64,000 bases of DNA from Chromatiales bacterium (GTDB lineage Bacteria > Pseudomonadota > Gammaproteobacteria > Steroidobacterales > GCA-2729495), in NCBI GenBank assembly GCA_024234935.1, contig JACKNI010000007.1, forward strand, positions 1-64,000, in the 5' to 3' direction. The notes below the pieces were generated by a model, which searched no databases, was not told where the DNA came from, and saw only the letters and a list, made by a program, of their open reading frames with translations. This document shows positions 49,096 through 57,292 of this stretch, in pieces. Numbering within the stretch: position 1 is the first letter of the stretch; every line of letters starts with the position of its first letter. Position numbers and translations under genes: made by a program.

Positions 49096-49767
49096 GTGCC
49101 GGTCTGGCTGCGGGTTCTGGCTGGTCTGCTGGCTTTGGCGGCCCTGTTTGCGGCGGTATCGCTGGTCAGCAGTGCCCGCGCGCACGGTGTCGCCGATTTG
49201 CCGGCCCTGCTGATGAGCGGTGCACAGGTCATCTTCGATGTCTGCATGGGCGGGTTGTTCGCGTACGTCGCCGTGACGGGCCTCGCGCCCACCCACCTGA
49301 TGCGCAGTGCCGGCGATTCGTGGACGGGCGGCGTGCCGCGCTTCCGGCTTGAGCCGGATATGCAGCGTTATCTGCAGCAGATGAATGCCGGGCAGCCGCA
49401 GATCATCGAATGCTGGATCCTCGGTCGCGTTGTAAAGCGCCGTCGCGGTGACCAGTTCCCTGCGCAATGGTGGCTGCTGGTTTTTGGACCGGCTGCACTG
49501 GCAGAGAAGCTGCGCACCGACTGGAATATGCGTCGACGCGATGTGCGCCTGTTTGTGGTCGATGCCGACACGGACTCGGTCAGTGCTGCCTGGGGGCGAC
49601 CGTATGACGGTGTCCTCGCTGACTGGTGCTGGGAATTCATCACGGACGAAGTTGCGCGCTTTGTTCCGCCGGCTGATGCCGGCGAGCAGAAGCAGCTTGT
49701 CGATGACGGGGATGCGCAGCGCGACGCCGCTCAGTTTGCCGAGCGCTTGTGGAGCAGGAACCCGTAG
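49096..49767 (+). CDS. Membrane protein of unknown function, start uncertain
   Basis: 223 residues from the GTG at 49096. Two hydrophobic segments (about 5-27 and 40-65) are followed by a soluble domain of about 150 residues with YLQQMNAGQPQIIECWILG, WWLLVFGPAALAEKLRTDW and a Trp-rich DWCWEFITDE. I do not recognise the family. The same frame stays open upstream into slyX and reads coding-like (DPEFIAPPKERATTRLYVV), but holds no ATG, GTG or TTG near a ribosome binding site, so translation may start at a rare codon or be coupled to slyX. Confidence 0.65.
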   Translation: MPVWLRVLAGLLALAALFAAVSLVSSARAHGVADLPALLMSGAQVIFDVCMGGLFAYVAVTGLAPTHLMRSAGDSWTGGVPRFRLEPDMQRYLQQMNAGQPQIIECWILGRVVKRRRGDQFPAQWWLLVFGPAALAEKLRTDWNMRRRDVRLFVVDADTDSVSAAWGRPYDGVLADWCWEFITDEVARFVPPADAGEQKQLVDDGDAQRDAAQFAERLWSRNP

Positions 49768-49787
49768 GCGCGCCTTCAGGCGCTCCA
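49767..49787. repeat. Small REP-like hairpin after the membrane protein gene
   Basis: GCGCC-TTCA-GGCGC followed by TCC resembles one arm of the REPIN-like pair at 2280-2333 in layout (GC stem, TTCA/GAA loop, GCTCC end). It is short and could also be a weak terminator. Confidence 0.35.
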
Positions 49788-49824
49788 GAGAGTCTGTGGG
49801 ACCGCAAGCCGCTGCCGAGGCCGC

Positions 49825-49830
49825 TATACT
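49825..49830 (+). promoter_or_regulatory. Candidate -10 box (TATACT) for rdgC
   Basis: TATACT lies 30 bases before the rdgC GTG start, in a 93-base gap that follows a short hairpin. No good -35 is seen. Confidence 0.35.
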
Positions 49831-49860
49831 CGCCCGCCCCAAGCTGTGGATCCGTGACCC

Positions 49861-50775
49861 GTGTTGTTCAAGAACCTGATTCTCTACCGCCTGCCTGAAA
49901 ACTGGTCCGTGCCGGCCGCAGAACTCGAAGAAGCCCTTGGGCGCCGGCCGCTGCAGCCCTGCAGTGGTTTCGACATGCAGACCCGCGGCTTCGTGGCCAC
50001 AGGCTACGAAGAGCGGCTGCTCCATACGCAGGGCAGGCATCATCTGCTCGCGCTCGGTGTCGACCGCAAGTTGCTGCCAGCCTCGGTCATCAACCAGCAG
50101 GCCAAAGAACGGGCAGTGGAGCTTGCCGCACAACAGGGCTATCCCGTGGGTCGTCGCCAGATGCGCGAACTCAAGGCCCGGGTTACAGACGAGTTGCGCT
50201 CGCGGGCGCTCACCAGTCGTCGCACGACGCATGCCTGGCTCAACCTGCCGCAGCGCTGGCTGGCGGTGAATACCAGCAGCGCGCCACGCGCCGAGGAGCT
50301 GGTGGAAACGCTGCGCGAGACGCTCGGCAGCTTCGCCGTACAGCCGGTCGCCAGCCTGAACTCACCGGCCGGCGCGATGGCCACCTGGCTGACGCAGGGG
50401 CGGGTGCCGGGACGCTTCAGCATCGACCAGGATCTGGAGTTGCAGGCTGTCGATGGTGGCGGCGCAACCATCCGTTACGTGAATCATCCGCTCGACAGTG
50501 CCGAGATCCGCGGCCATCTCGGCGCCGGCAAGACGCCGACCCGGCTCGGACTGGTGTGGAACGAACGCATCGCTTTCATGCTGCAGCAGAACCTGTACAT
50601 CAAGCGTGTCCGGTTCCTGGACGTCTACAAGGATGACAACGCGCAGGGCGAGAATCCGCAGGAACAATTCGATATCGACTTTGCCCTGATGACCGGTGAG
50701 CTGTCGCAGCTGCTGGAAGAGTTGCTGGCCGGACTCGGTGGCGAAGAAACCGCACCGGTCCGTCAGGCCGCCTGA
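49861..50775 (+). CDS. rdgC: Recombination-associated protein RdgC
   Basis: 304 residues from a GTG start. The family opening LFKNLILYRLPENW is followed by LLPASVINQQAKERA, GRRQMRELKARVTDEL (conserved core), TWLTQGRVPGRFSIDQDLEL and LGLVWNERIAFML. RdgC forms a ring-shaped dimer on double-stranded DNA and modulates RecA. It is about the usual length and found mainly in beta- and gammaproteobacteria. It is convergent with the F420 operon, 26 bases apart, with no obvious terminator. Confidence 0.95.
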   Translation: MLFKNLILYRLPENWSVPAAELEEALGRRPLQPCSGFDMQTRGFVATGYEERLLHTQGRHHLLALGVDRKLLPASVINQQAKERAVELAAQQGYPVGRRQMRELKARVTDELRSRALTSRRTTHAWLNLPQRWLAVNTSSAPRAEELVETLRETLGSFAVQPVASLNSPAGAMATWLTQGRVPGRFSIDQDLELQAVDGGGATIRYVNHPLDSAEIRGHLGAGKTPTRLGLVWNERIAFMLQQNLYIKRVRFLDVYKDDNAQGENPQEQFDIDFALMTGELSQLLEELLAGLGGEETAPVRQAA

Positions 50776-50801
50776 AAAATCCGCGTCTGACCGCTATTTT
50801 G

Positions 50802-53192
50802 TCAGTGACCGGCGCGATATTCCTTTGCGCTGCGGAACTGCAGCGCTTCAAGCGGTGTAGCCTGATACGACTGCGCGATGCGTTCGGCCGGCGGTGTGCC
50901 ATACAGTGTCGTGCGCTGTACCGGGCGACGGCCGATGCTTTCGATCAGCGCATCCATGCGCTCCGGTGACAATTCCTGCCCGAAGGCTGCACCTGCTGCA
51001 CGAGAGATGCTTTCGTTCATCAGTGTGCCGCCCAGGTCGTTGGCACCGGCGTTGAGGATGCGCGCCGCACCTTCTTCGCCGAGTTTTGCCCAGCTCACCT
51101 GGATGTTGTGCAGCACCGGACCGAGCACGAGCCGGGCGATGCCATGCATCAGCATGGTTTCACGCCAGGTCGGGCCGGGGCGCGCCAGGCCGCGACGGTA
51201 AACCGGCGCTTCCATATGCACGAAGGGCAGCGGCACGAATTCGGTGAAACCACCGGTTTCGACCTGCAGGTCGCGCAGGCCGAGCAGGTGTCGCGCCCAG
51301 TGTCGTGTCGTTTCGAGGTGGCCGAACATGATCGTGGAAGTCGTGCGCAGGCCGAGTGCGTGCGCTGTGCGCATCACACCAAACCAGGCGGCGGTATTCA
51401 CCTTGTCCGGGCAGATATAGCGTCGCACCTCGTCGTCTAGAATCTCGGCGGCCGTGCCGGGCAGCGTGCCGAGGCCGGCCGCCTTGAGCTGCCGTAAAAA
51501 GGTGTCGAGCGGAATCCCCAGCGTCTTGGCACCCTGCGTGACTTCGAGCGGCGAGAAAGCATGCACGTGTATGTCTGGTGCGGCCTCCTTTACGGCATGC
51601 AGCACGTCGAGGTAGGTCTGCCCGGTGAAGGCCGGATGGATGCCACCCTGCAGGCATACTTCCGTTGCACCGCGTTGCCAGGCTTCTTCAGTGCGTCGCG
51701 CGACCTCGCTCATGTCGAGTACATAGGGTGCGCCGCGCAGGTCTTCGTGGGTCTTGCCCTTGGAGAAGGCGCAGAAGCTGCACTTGTAGGTACAGAGGTT
51801 GGTGTAGTTGATGTTGCGGTTGACCACGTAGCTGATCGTGTCGCCGCAGCTTTCCGCGCGGGCCTCGTCGGCGAGCTGCAGCAGATGCTCGCAGTCGGAC
51901 CCGCGCAGTGAAAACAGATGCGTGACCTCGTCTTCGCTGAGGCGCTCGCCCTGGCGTGCGCGCTCCATCAGCTGCACTGCCGGCGAGTCCGGTCGCCGGA
52001 GGGTGGTACCCGATGCAGCAACTGGCGGTGGCGCCAGTCCCGCGCCGGGTGACCAGTCATCGGTACGGGCGAGGCCGCTTGCATCGGCGTGTTTCAGGAC
52101 GCTGGCGACAAGTCCCGGGTGCAGCCACTCCTTGCGCTGTTCAATGTAGTGCGGATAGATCGTGAGCCGCGGCACGAGCGTCTTGCCGGTCGCACGGGTC
52201 TGCTCCGCAAGGCTGTCCAGATGTGGCCAGGGGGATTCAGGGTTCACGTGATCCGGCGTGACCGGCGAAACGCCACCCCAGTCGTTGCAGCCGGCCGCGA
52301 TGATCGCAGCGAGCCGGCCAGCGTTGAGGTTGGGTGGTGTCTGCAGGCTCATTGCAGCACCGAAGACATGCCGTGCCATGGCGATGGTCCACAGCAGTTC
52401 CTCAACGGGCGGTGCCGGCGCCTTTGCCATCTTCGTGCCCGGCTTCGGCACGAAGTTCTGCAGGATCAGTTCCTGCAGATGACCGTGCTCGGCATGCAGG
52501 TCGCGCAGTGCGAGCAGGCTCAGCAGGCGCTCCTCGCGTGTTTCACCGATGCCGATCAGCAGGCCAGAGGTGAGCGGTACGCGAGCCTGGCCCGCAGCGC
52601 GTATCGACAGCAGCCGGACGGTGGGCGCCTTGTCCGGAGAGCCGAAGTGCGGTCCGCCACGCTGCGTGAGGCGCGATGCCGCCGATTCCAGCATGATGCC
52701 CATCGACGGAGCCACTTCGCGCAGGCTGCGGAATTCCTCGTATGACATTACGCCGGCATTCAGGTGCGGCAGCAGCCCGGTTTCCCGGCGTACCAGTTCC
52801 GCCATCGCCCGCAGATAGTCGAGCGTGGACGCAAACCCCAGCGTGGCGAGGGCCTCGCGGGCTGCGCGATAACGCAGTTCCGGTTTGTCGCCGAGCGTGA
52901 AGAGCGCTTCATGACAGCCCGCGGCCTGTCCGGCACGGGCGATGGCAAGTACCTCTTCCGCTGTCAGGTAGACGTTCGTCAGTCGCCGCGGCGTTTTGGC
53001 GTAGGTGCAGTAGTGACAGACATCGCGGCACAGTTCTGTCAGCGGGATGAAGACCTTCCGCGAGCAGGTGACGATATCGCCGTGCCCCGCATCGCGCAGC
53101 GCAGCTGCTGACGCCATCAGTTCAGGCAGCGGTGACTCGCCGAGCTTCAGCAGCTCCGGCAGTTCGGGATGCGCAGCGGCCGGTGTTTTCAA
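50802..53192 (-). CDS. fbiC: FO synthase, CofG-CofH fusion (FbiC)
   Basis: 796 residues with two radical-SAM domains. The CofG half (about 1-385) has CRDVCHYCTYAK (CxxxCxxC for the 4Fe-4S cluster) and PHLNAGVMSYEE; the CofH half (about 430-790) has CTYKCSFCAFSKGK and EVCLQGGIHP. Together they join tyrosine and 5-amino-6-ribitylaminouracil to make FO, the deazaflavin chromophore of F420. The fused order is that of actinobacterial FbiC. The start overlaps the cofC stop as ATGA. It is the last gene of the F420 operon. Confidence 0.96.
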   Translation of the reverse strand: MKTPAAAHPELPELLKLGESPLPELMASAAALRDAGHGDIVTCSRKVFIPLTELCRDVCHYCTYAKTPRRLTNVYLTAEEVLAIARAGQAAGCHEALFTLGDKPELRYRAAREALATLGFASTLDYLRAMAELVRRETGLLPHLNAGVMSYEEFRSLREVAPSMGIMLESAASRLTQRGGPHFGSPDKAPTVRLLSIRAAGQARVPLTSGLLIGIGETREERLLSLLALRDLHAEHGHLQELILQNFVPKPGTKMAKAPAPPVEELLWTIAMARHVFGAAMSLQTPPNLNAGRLAAIIAAGCNDWGGVSPVTPDHVNPESPWPHLDSLAEQTRATGKTLVPRLTIYPHYIEQRKEWLHPGLVASVLKHADASGLARTDDWSPGAGLAPPPVAASGTTLRRPDSPAVQLMERARQGERLSEDEVTHLFSLRGSDCEHLLQLADEARAESCGDTISYVVNRNINYTNLCTYKCSFCAFSKGKTHEDLRGAPYVLDMSEVARRTEEAWQRGATEVCLQGGIHPAFTGQTYLDVLHAVKEAAPDIHVHAFSPLEVTQGAKTLGIPLDTFLRQLKAAGLGTLPGTAAEILDDEVRRYICPDKVNTAAWFGVMRTAHALGLRTTSTIMFGHLETTRHWARHLLGLRDLQVETGGFTEFVPLPFVHMEAPVYRRGLARPGPTWRETMLMHGIARLVLGPVLHNIQVSWAKLGEEGAARILNAGANDLGGTLMNESISRAAGAAFGQELSPERMDALIESIGRRPVQRTTLYGTPPAERIAQSYQATPLEALQFRSAKEYRAGH

Positions 53193-53863
53193 GAATCTGT
53201 CGCCCTTTGTTGTCGTCTGAGGCGGTCGCGGATGCCGCTGGACTTCAGCCAGGCCAGCGTGGCACAGGCAATGCGCTGTTCCAGCAGCCAGTGAACATCA
53301 TCCGGCGTGTCGATGTCACGTGCAAATCCGGCCAGTTCAGTATGCCGTGCCGGTATCCCCCTGGCGCGGGCGGCTTCCAGATGCCGCTTTGCGCTATCGG
53401 GTCCATACAGAAAGGGAATGGCCGTTGGCGGACTGAGCAACAGCGCATTGGTGCCGCCGTCCCGGGCGGCGGGGCACAGGCTGATGCCTTCCGTGTGACT
53501 TTCCAGCAGCCGGGTGACATCAGCGGCAGAGAGCGTGGGCAGGTCGGCGGGCAGCACCAGCAGATGACGCACGCCCTTTGCGGCCAGTCCGGCAGCAGCA
53601 TCGCCGAGTGCCTTCCGGTAGTCATCGCCGGGCGGTTCGGGCAGCAGCTGTGCGCCACTGCCCGCGCTGAGCGCAGCGAGCTGCGGCTCGTTGCCGAGCA
53701 GGCTGATGCCGCTGATCAGGGGTGTGGCACCGAGGGCGCGCAGCACATCGAGCAGCATCTGCGCGGCAAGCTTTGCGCATTCCTCGCGGGTGAGCAAGCC
53801 ATCAAGCCGCGTCTTGGCACGGGCGAAAGGCTTGACCGGTACCAGTGCCCAGGCGCCCGTCAT
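53189..53863 (-). CDS. cofC: Phospholactate (or related) guanylyltransferase CofC
   Basis: 224 residues. It is nucleotidyltransferase fold with VPVKPFARAKTRLDGLL, LLVLPADLPTLSAADV and DGGTNALLLSPP. It activates 2-phospholactate, phosphoenolpyruvate or 3-phosphoglycerate with GTP for the F420 side chain; which one is used here cannot be read by eye. The start follows the cofD stop by three bases. Confidence 0.9.
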   Translation of the reverse strand: MTGAWALVPVKPFARAKTRLDGLLTREECAKLAAQMLLDVLRALGATPLISGISLLGNEPQLAALSAGSGAQLLPEPPGDDYRKALGDAAAGLAAKGVRHLLVLPADLPTLSAADVTRLLESHTEGISLCPAARDGGTNALLLSPPTAIPFLYGPDSAKRHLEAARARGIPARHTELAGFARDIDTPDDVHWLLEQRIACATLAWLKSSGIRDRLRRQQRATDS

Positions 53864-53866
53864 GAT

Positions 53867-54829
53867 TCAGAGTGTGGCCGCAAAGCCGAGCGCGAAGCTG
53901 GCAAGTTTCAGCCGGTCGTCCAGCGTGTGCATGACGGTCTGTGTCGCGGCCACCGCGATGCCGGCATCGATGATCGCTGCTGCTTCGCCGGCGTCGGTCT
54001 GGTCGAGGATGAAGCCGCCGAGCAGGTCGCGATAGTGATGCGCCACCGCCTGCGCCGAGGGCCGGAGGCCGAGTTCCGTCATGATCTTCGCGGTCGGCCC
54101 CTTCAGTGCCTGGCCACCGACGATCGGTGACACGGCGACGACCGGCGCGTGTGCCGAGCGTACCGCGGCGCGGATTGACGGAATGGCGAGTATCGGGTCG
54201 ATGCTGAGCCAGGGGTTTGAGGGGGCGATGAAGATCGCTGCAAGATCGGGATCTGTCAGCGTTGCGGCGAGCGCGGCAGCGGGCGGGGCCGCGCTGGCAC
54301 CCTGATAATGAATCGCTTTCACGCGTGGTTCGGCACGCTGGCGCACGAAGTAGTCCTGGAAGCCAAGGGTGGCGGGGCCGGCGTTGGTTTCGCAGTCGAG
54401 CACGGTGCGCACCGGCAGGTCGGACATCGGCAGGATCCGGGTTCTGACGCCGAGCTGCGCACACAGGTGTTGTGTGACATCGCTCAGGCTCCGGCCGGCA
54501 GCCAGCAGCCGCGTGCGTTCCAGGTGCGTGGCGAGGTCGCGGTCGCCGAGCCGGAACCAGGTCTCCGCGCCGAGCGCCTCGAGTCCTTCCATGCACGACC
54601 AGCTTTCATCGCGGAGGCCCCAGCCGGTGGTCTCGTTGACGACACCGGCTAGCGTGTACATCAGCGTGTCCAGATCCGGCGAAATCGCGAGACCGAGATG
54701 GCTGAAGTCGTCGCCGGTGTTGGCGATGATGGTCAGCTGATCCGCATCGAGCGTGCGCACCAGTCCAAGTGCCAGCTTGGCACCGCCGACGCCGCCGGCA
54801 AGCAGTACATAACGGGACTTTGCGCTCAC
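53867..54829 (-). CDS. cofD: 2-phospho-L-lactate transferase CofD (FbiA)
   Basis: 320 residues. The opening YVLLAGGVGGAKLALGL and NTGDDFSHLGLAISPDLDT are the family signature. GDRDLATHLERTRLL, FIAPSNPWLSIDPIL and VAVSPIVGGQALKGPTAKI follow. It transfers the GDP-activated phosphoacid to FO, giving F420-0 or its dehydro or glyceryl form. The GTG start overlaps the cofE stop (GTGA). Confidence 0.95.
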   Translation of the reverse strand: MSAKSRYVLLAGGVGGAKLALGLVRTLDADQLTIIANTGDDFSHLGLAISPDLDTLMYTLAGVVNETTGWGLRDESWSCMEGLEALGAETWFRLGDRDLATHLERTRLLAAGRSLSDVTQHLCAQLGVRTRILPMSDLPVRTVLDCETNAGPATLGFQDYFVRQRAEPRVKAIHYQGASAAPPAAALAATLTDPDLAAIFIAPSNPWLSIDPILAIPSIRAAVRSAHAPVVAVSPIVGGQALKGPTAKIMTELGLRPSAQAVAHHYRDLLGGFILDQTDAGEAAAIIDAGIAVAATQTVMHTLDDRLKLASFALGFAATL

Positions 54830-55587
54830 CGGAACAGGTCTTCGTCGGCAGGCCGCAGTGCGTCGCGCGCGGTTTGTCCCGATTCGGTACAGGCTCCCGC
54901 GCCGCGGACCAGAACCAGCGGTGTGCCTTCGGCCGCTTCGCCCATCACCAGCACGGCCGTCGCCGCGATGCTGTCGGCCACTGCCACTTCGCTCACCTGC
55001 AGCGTTCTGCCGAACATGTCGGGCTGGCCGCGCAGATCGTTGAGCGCCTTGATGCCGGCGCAGCCGATCGCGATACCCACGGTGCCGAGCCGCCAGGCGC
55101 GGCCGATGCTGTCGGTGATGATCAGTCCGAGCGCGACGCCGAATTCCTTCTGCAGTGCTGCGCGCAGACCTGCCGCCGAAGCGTCGGGATCTTCGGGCAG
55201 CAACAGCGCGGTCTCGTCGCTGTCTTCGAGGTTGGACCGGTCGATGCCGGCGTTGGCCAGCACGACGCCGGTGCGGTGTTCGACGATGATCACCCCGGGC
55301 GAGACGCGGATCACCGAGCGCGATTCGCGCAGGATCAGCTCGACGACGCGCGGATCCTTGTTGGCGCGTGAGGCGATGTCCTCCGCTTCGGCCGAAGGCC
55401 TTACCGTATCGAGCCGCACGCTGCGGCCCTCGGCCTTGGACACGATCTTCTGTGCGACGGCGATGAGGTCGCCGGCCAGCGGCTTTACGCCGCCTGCGCG
55501 CAGTGCGGCACTGATCAGCGCGGCCAGATCGTCACCGGGCTGTACCAGCGGTACGCCCGGAATGCGCATGAAGCTGAGCCCGTTCAC
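54826..55587 (-). CDS. cofE: Coenzyme F420-0:L-glutamate ligase CofE
   Basis: 253 residues. IPGVPLVQPGDDLAALI, VAQKIVSKAEGRSV, RSNLEDSDETALLLPEDPDASA and IITDSIGRAWRLGTVGIAIG are CofE signatures, including metal and GTP contacts. It adds the glutamate tail. The protein stops after the ligase domain; the C-terminal FMN-dependent dehydro-F420 reductase domain of actinobacterial FbiB is absent. The start is the GTG at 55587; the ATG six codons in is an alternative. Confidence 0.93.
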   Translation of the reverse strand: MNGLSFMRIPGVPLVQPGDDLAALISAALRAGGVKPLAGDLIAVAQKIVSKAEGRSVRLDTVRPSAEAEDIASRANKDPRVVELILRESRSVIRVSPGVIIVEHRTGVVLANAGIDRSNLEDSDETALLLPEDPDASAAGLRAALQKEFGVALGLIITDSIGRAWRLGTVGIAIGCAGIKALNDLRGQPDMFGRTLQVSEVAVADSIAATAVLVMGEAAEGTPLVLVRGAGACTESGQTARDALRPADEDLFR

Positions 55588-55593
55588 GGACGC

Positions 55594-56274
55594 TCAGCTG
55601 GCGTCGTCAGCGATGCCGGTAATGCGTATGCCCGTATGCAGTCCGCCATAGCGCTTGTTCATGAAGATCAGCACCGACGTGAGCGCTTCGGCCGCCGCCG
55701 CATTCTCCAGTGAACCCGCATGCCAGGCGCGCAGCCCGGCAGCCCTGGCGAGGCCCACCACGACTTCGCGGGCCTCCGCCTTGTTGCCGGTGACCAGCAC
55801 GTCGCAATCAAGAGCGTCATCGCTCTGCATCGAGTCAGCCGAGACATTATGAAAGGCTGCGACGACAGTCGTTTGTTCGCCGACCAGTTGCTGGGCGATG
55901 AGCGCGGCGCAGCCTTCAGGCGGCAGCTGCACGCGGGCGACCCGGGGTGGAACCAGCGGTACCGTGGTATCGACGAGTATCTTGCCCGGCAGCGCAGCGC
56001 GGATTTCTCCCAGCGTCGGTCGCTGGTGGCTGAAAGGTACGGTGAGGACAACCACGTTGCCCTCGCGGGCAGCTTCGAGATTGGACAGGCCGCGGACATT
56101 GGCACCGGGAAAGGCCTTGCGCAGCTCGCCAGCCGCCGCTTCGGCCTTGACCGCATCCCGCGAACCGATGATCACCGGAATGCCGGCCTGGGCCCAGCGA
56201 CGGGCCAGCCCGCCGCCCAGCGCGCCGGTGCCGCCCACGATGGTGATTACGCCGAAGCGGCTGTCATTGACCAT
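55594..56274 (-). CDS. npdG: F420-dependent NADP reductase (Fno/NPD type)
   Basis: 226 residues from the ATG at 56274. Rossmann fold with ITIVGGTGALGGGLARRWA, VIIGSRDAVKAEAAA (the Ser-Arg pair reads NADP phosphate), VVLTVPFSHQ and VVAAFHNVSADSM. It moves hydride between NADPH and F420. A longer frame to 56352 starts upstream of the predicted promoter and is rejected. It is the first gene of the operon, six bases before cofE. Confidence 0.9.
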   Translation of the reverse strand: MVNDSRFGVITIVGGTGALGGGLARRWAQAGIPVIIGSRDAVKAEAAAGELRKAFPGANVRGLSNLEAAREGNVVVLTVPFSHQRPTLGEIRAALPGKILVDTTVPLVPPRVARVQLPPEGCAALIAQQLVGEQTTVVAAFHNVSADSMQSDDALDCDVLVTGNKAEAREVVVGLARAAGLRAWHAGSLENAAAAEALTSVLIFMNKRYGGLHTGIRITGIADDAS

Positions 56275-56309
56275 TGACTTGAACTCGTTGCTGCAACCCG
56301 GGGGCAGGC

Positions 56310-56338
56310 ATGGTACCGAGCCGCTGCAGAGGGCACAA
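56310..56338 (-). promoter_or_regulatory. Predicted sigma-70 promoter of the F420 operon
   Basis: On the minus strand, TTGTGC (56338-56333), a 17-base spacer and TACCAT (56315-56310) precede the npdG ATG by about 35 bases. It lies in a 202-base region shared with the divergent queD-NRPS operon. Confidence 0.5.
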
Positions 56339-56418
56339 ATGGCGGCTGGCATGGTCGCGGCTGGCAGGGCAAAATGGCGCCCTCAGGCTGCCCGGCCACC
56401 GGTCCCAGGCTCGCTGCG

Positions 56419-56424
56419 TATAAC
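56419..56424 (+). promoter_or_regulatory. Candidate -10 box (TATAAC) of the queD-NRPS operon
   Basis: TATAAC is followed by a leader of about 45 bases with GAGAG just before the queD ATG. The -35 region is poor, so activation by a regulator is possible. Confidence 0.35.
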
Positions 56425-56476
56425 TGAAACCGAACATCCGCGGGCAAACCGGCCGCGACTACAAATAAAGAGAGCT

Positions 56477-56851
56477 ATGGAGATCTTCAAGGAGTTTATC
56501 TTCGAGGCGGCGCACCGCCTGCCCAACGTGCCTGCCGGCCACAAGTGCAGCCGGCTGCACGGCCATTCGTGGCGCGGGGCGATCTATGTCGAGGGGCCGG
56601 TCGATCCGCATGCCGGCTGGGTGATGGACTTCGGTGAAATCAAGCAGAAGTTTTCGCCCGTCTACGACATCCTCGACCATCATTATCTGAACGATGTGCC
56701 GGGTCTTGAGAATCCGACCAGCGAGGTGGTCGCACGCTGGATCTGGCAGCAACTGAAACCGGTACTGCCCCTGTTGTCGAAGGTCATCGTGCATGAGACC
56801 TGTACGAGCGGTGCGATCTATCGGGGTGAGGACTGCGAGGCCGGTGGCTGA
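56477..56851 (+). CDS. queD: 6-carboxy-tetrahydropterin synthase family protein (QueD)
   Basis: 124 residues, the normal length. FIFEAAHRLPNV, HKCSRLHGHSWRG (catalytic Cys and zinc His residues), DFGEIKQKFSPVYDILDHHYLND, ENPTSEVVARWIW and VHETCTSGAIYRG are all conserved. It converts 7,8-dihydroneopterin triphosphate to carboxytetrahydropterin, the first committed step to queuosine and other 7-deazapurines. It heads a tightly packed operon with an NRPS, so it may serve a natural product rather than tRNA; this is inference. Confidence 0.92.
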   Translation: MEIFKEFIFEAAHRLPNVPAGHKCSRLHGHSWRGAIYVEGPVDPHAGWVMDFGEIKQKFSPVYDILDHHYLNDVPGLENPTSEVVARWIWQQLKPVLPLLSKVIVHETCTSGAIYRGEDCEAGG

Positions 56852-57290
56852 CGAGACGCTGATGCGCGCGGCGCTCGCGCTGGCGCGTCGCGGGCTGCTT
56901 GCCGGTGAAGCGCCGGTCGGTGCCTGCATCGCGCAGGACGGGCGGGTGATTGCCAGCGCGCACAGCGCCGTGGCCGGTGGTCCCGACGCAAGCGCGCATG
57001 CCGAGATTCTCGCCATCCGTGCCGCGTGCCGCAGTCTGCGCAGCGCGGCGCTTGCCGGCTGCGAGTTGTATGTCAGCGTTGAACCCTGTGCCATGTGTCT
57101 TGCCGCCTGTCACTACGCCGGGATTGACCAGGTGTTTTTTGCTGCCAGTTTGCAGGACATGCAGGCGGTCACCGGCCACGAACTGGGTGCGCCGGTACCT
57201 CTGTCGATCCGGTTGCACGGCGGTGTGCTCGGTGATGAAGCGCGCGCCATGCTGGCCGAGTGGGCAGCACAGCGGCAGGTGCGGGTGTAG
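56844..57290 (+). CDS. Nucleoside/nucleobase deaminase (CDA-fold, TadA/guanine-deaminase-like)
   Basis: 148 residues from the GTG at 56844, which overlaps the end of queD by eight bases. The zinc site is SAHAEILAIRAA (His, catalytic Glu) and EPCAMCLAAC (two Cys). PVGACIAQDGRVIA is typical of this fold. The C-terminal region differs from canonical TadA, so guanine, pterin or another ring deamination is possible. It is the second gene of the queD-NRPS operon. Confidence 0.85.
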   Translation: MADETLMRAALALARRGLLAGEAPVGACIAQDGRVIASAHSAVAGGPDASAHAEILAIRAACRSLRSAALAGCELYVSVEPCAMCLAACHYAGIDQVFFAASLQDMQAVTGHELGAPVPLSIRLHGGVLGDEARAMLAEWAAQRQVRV

Positions 57291-57292
57291 CT

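Noticed and set aside
53189..54829. Minus-strand frame 53802-54596 as a separate gene
   Set aside because: Out-of-frame shadow of cofC and cofD, whose signatures are in the chosen frames.
56425..56476. preQ1 riboswitch in the queD leader
   Set aside because: The short leader lacks the conserved preQ1 aptamer core and a suitable A-rich tail.
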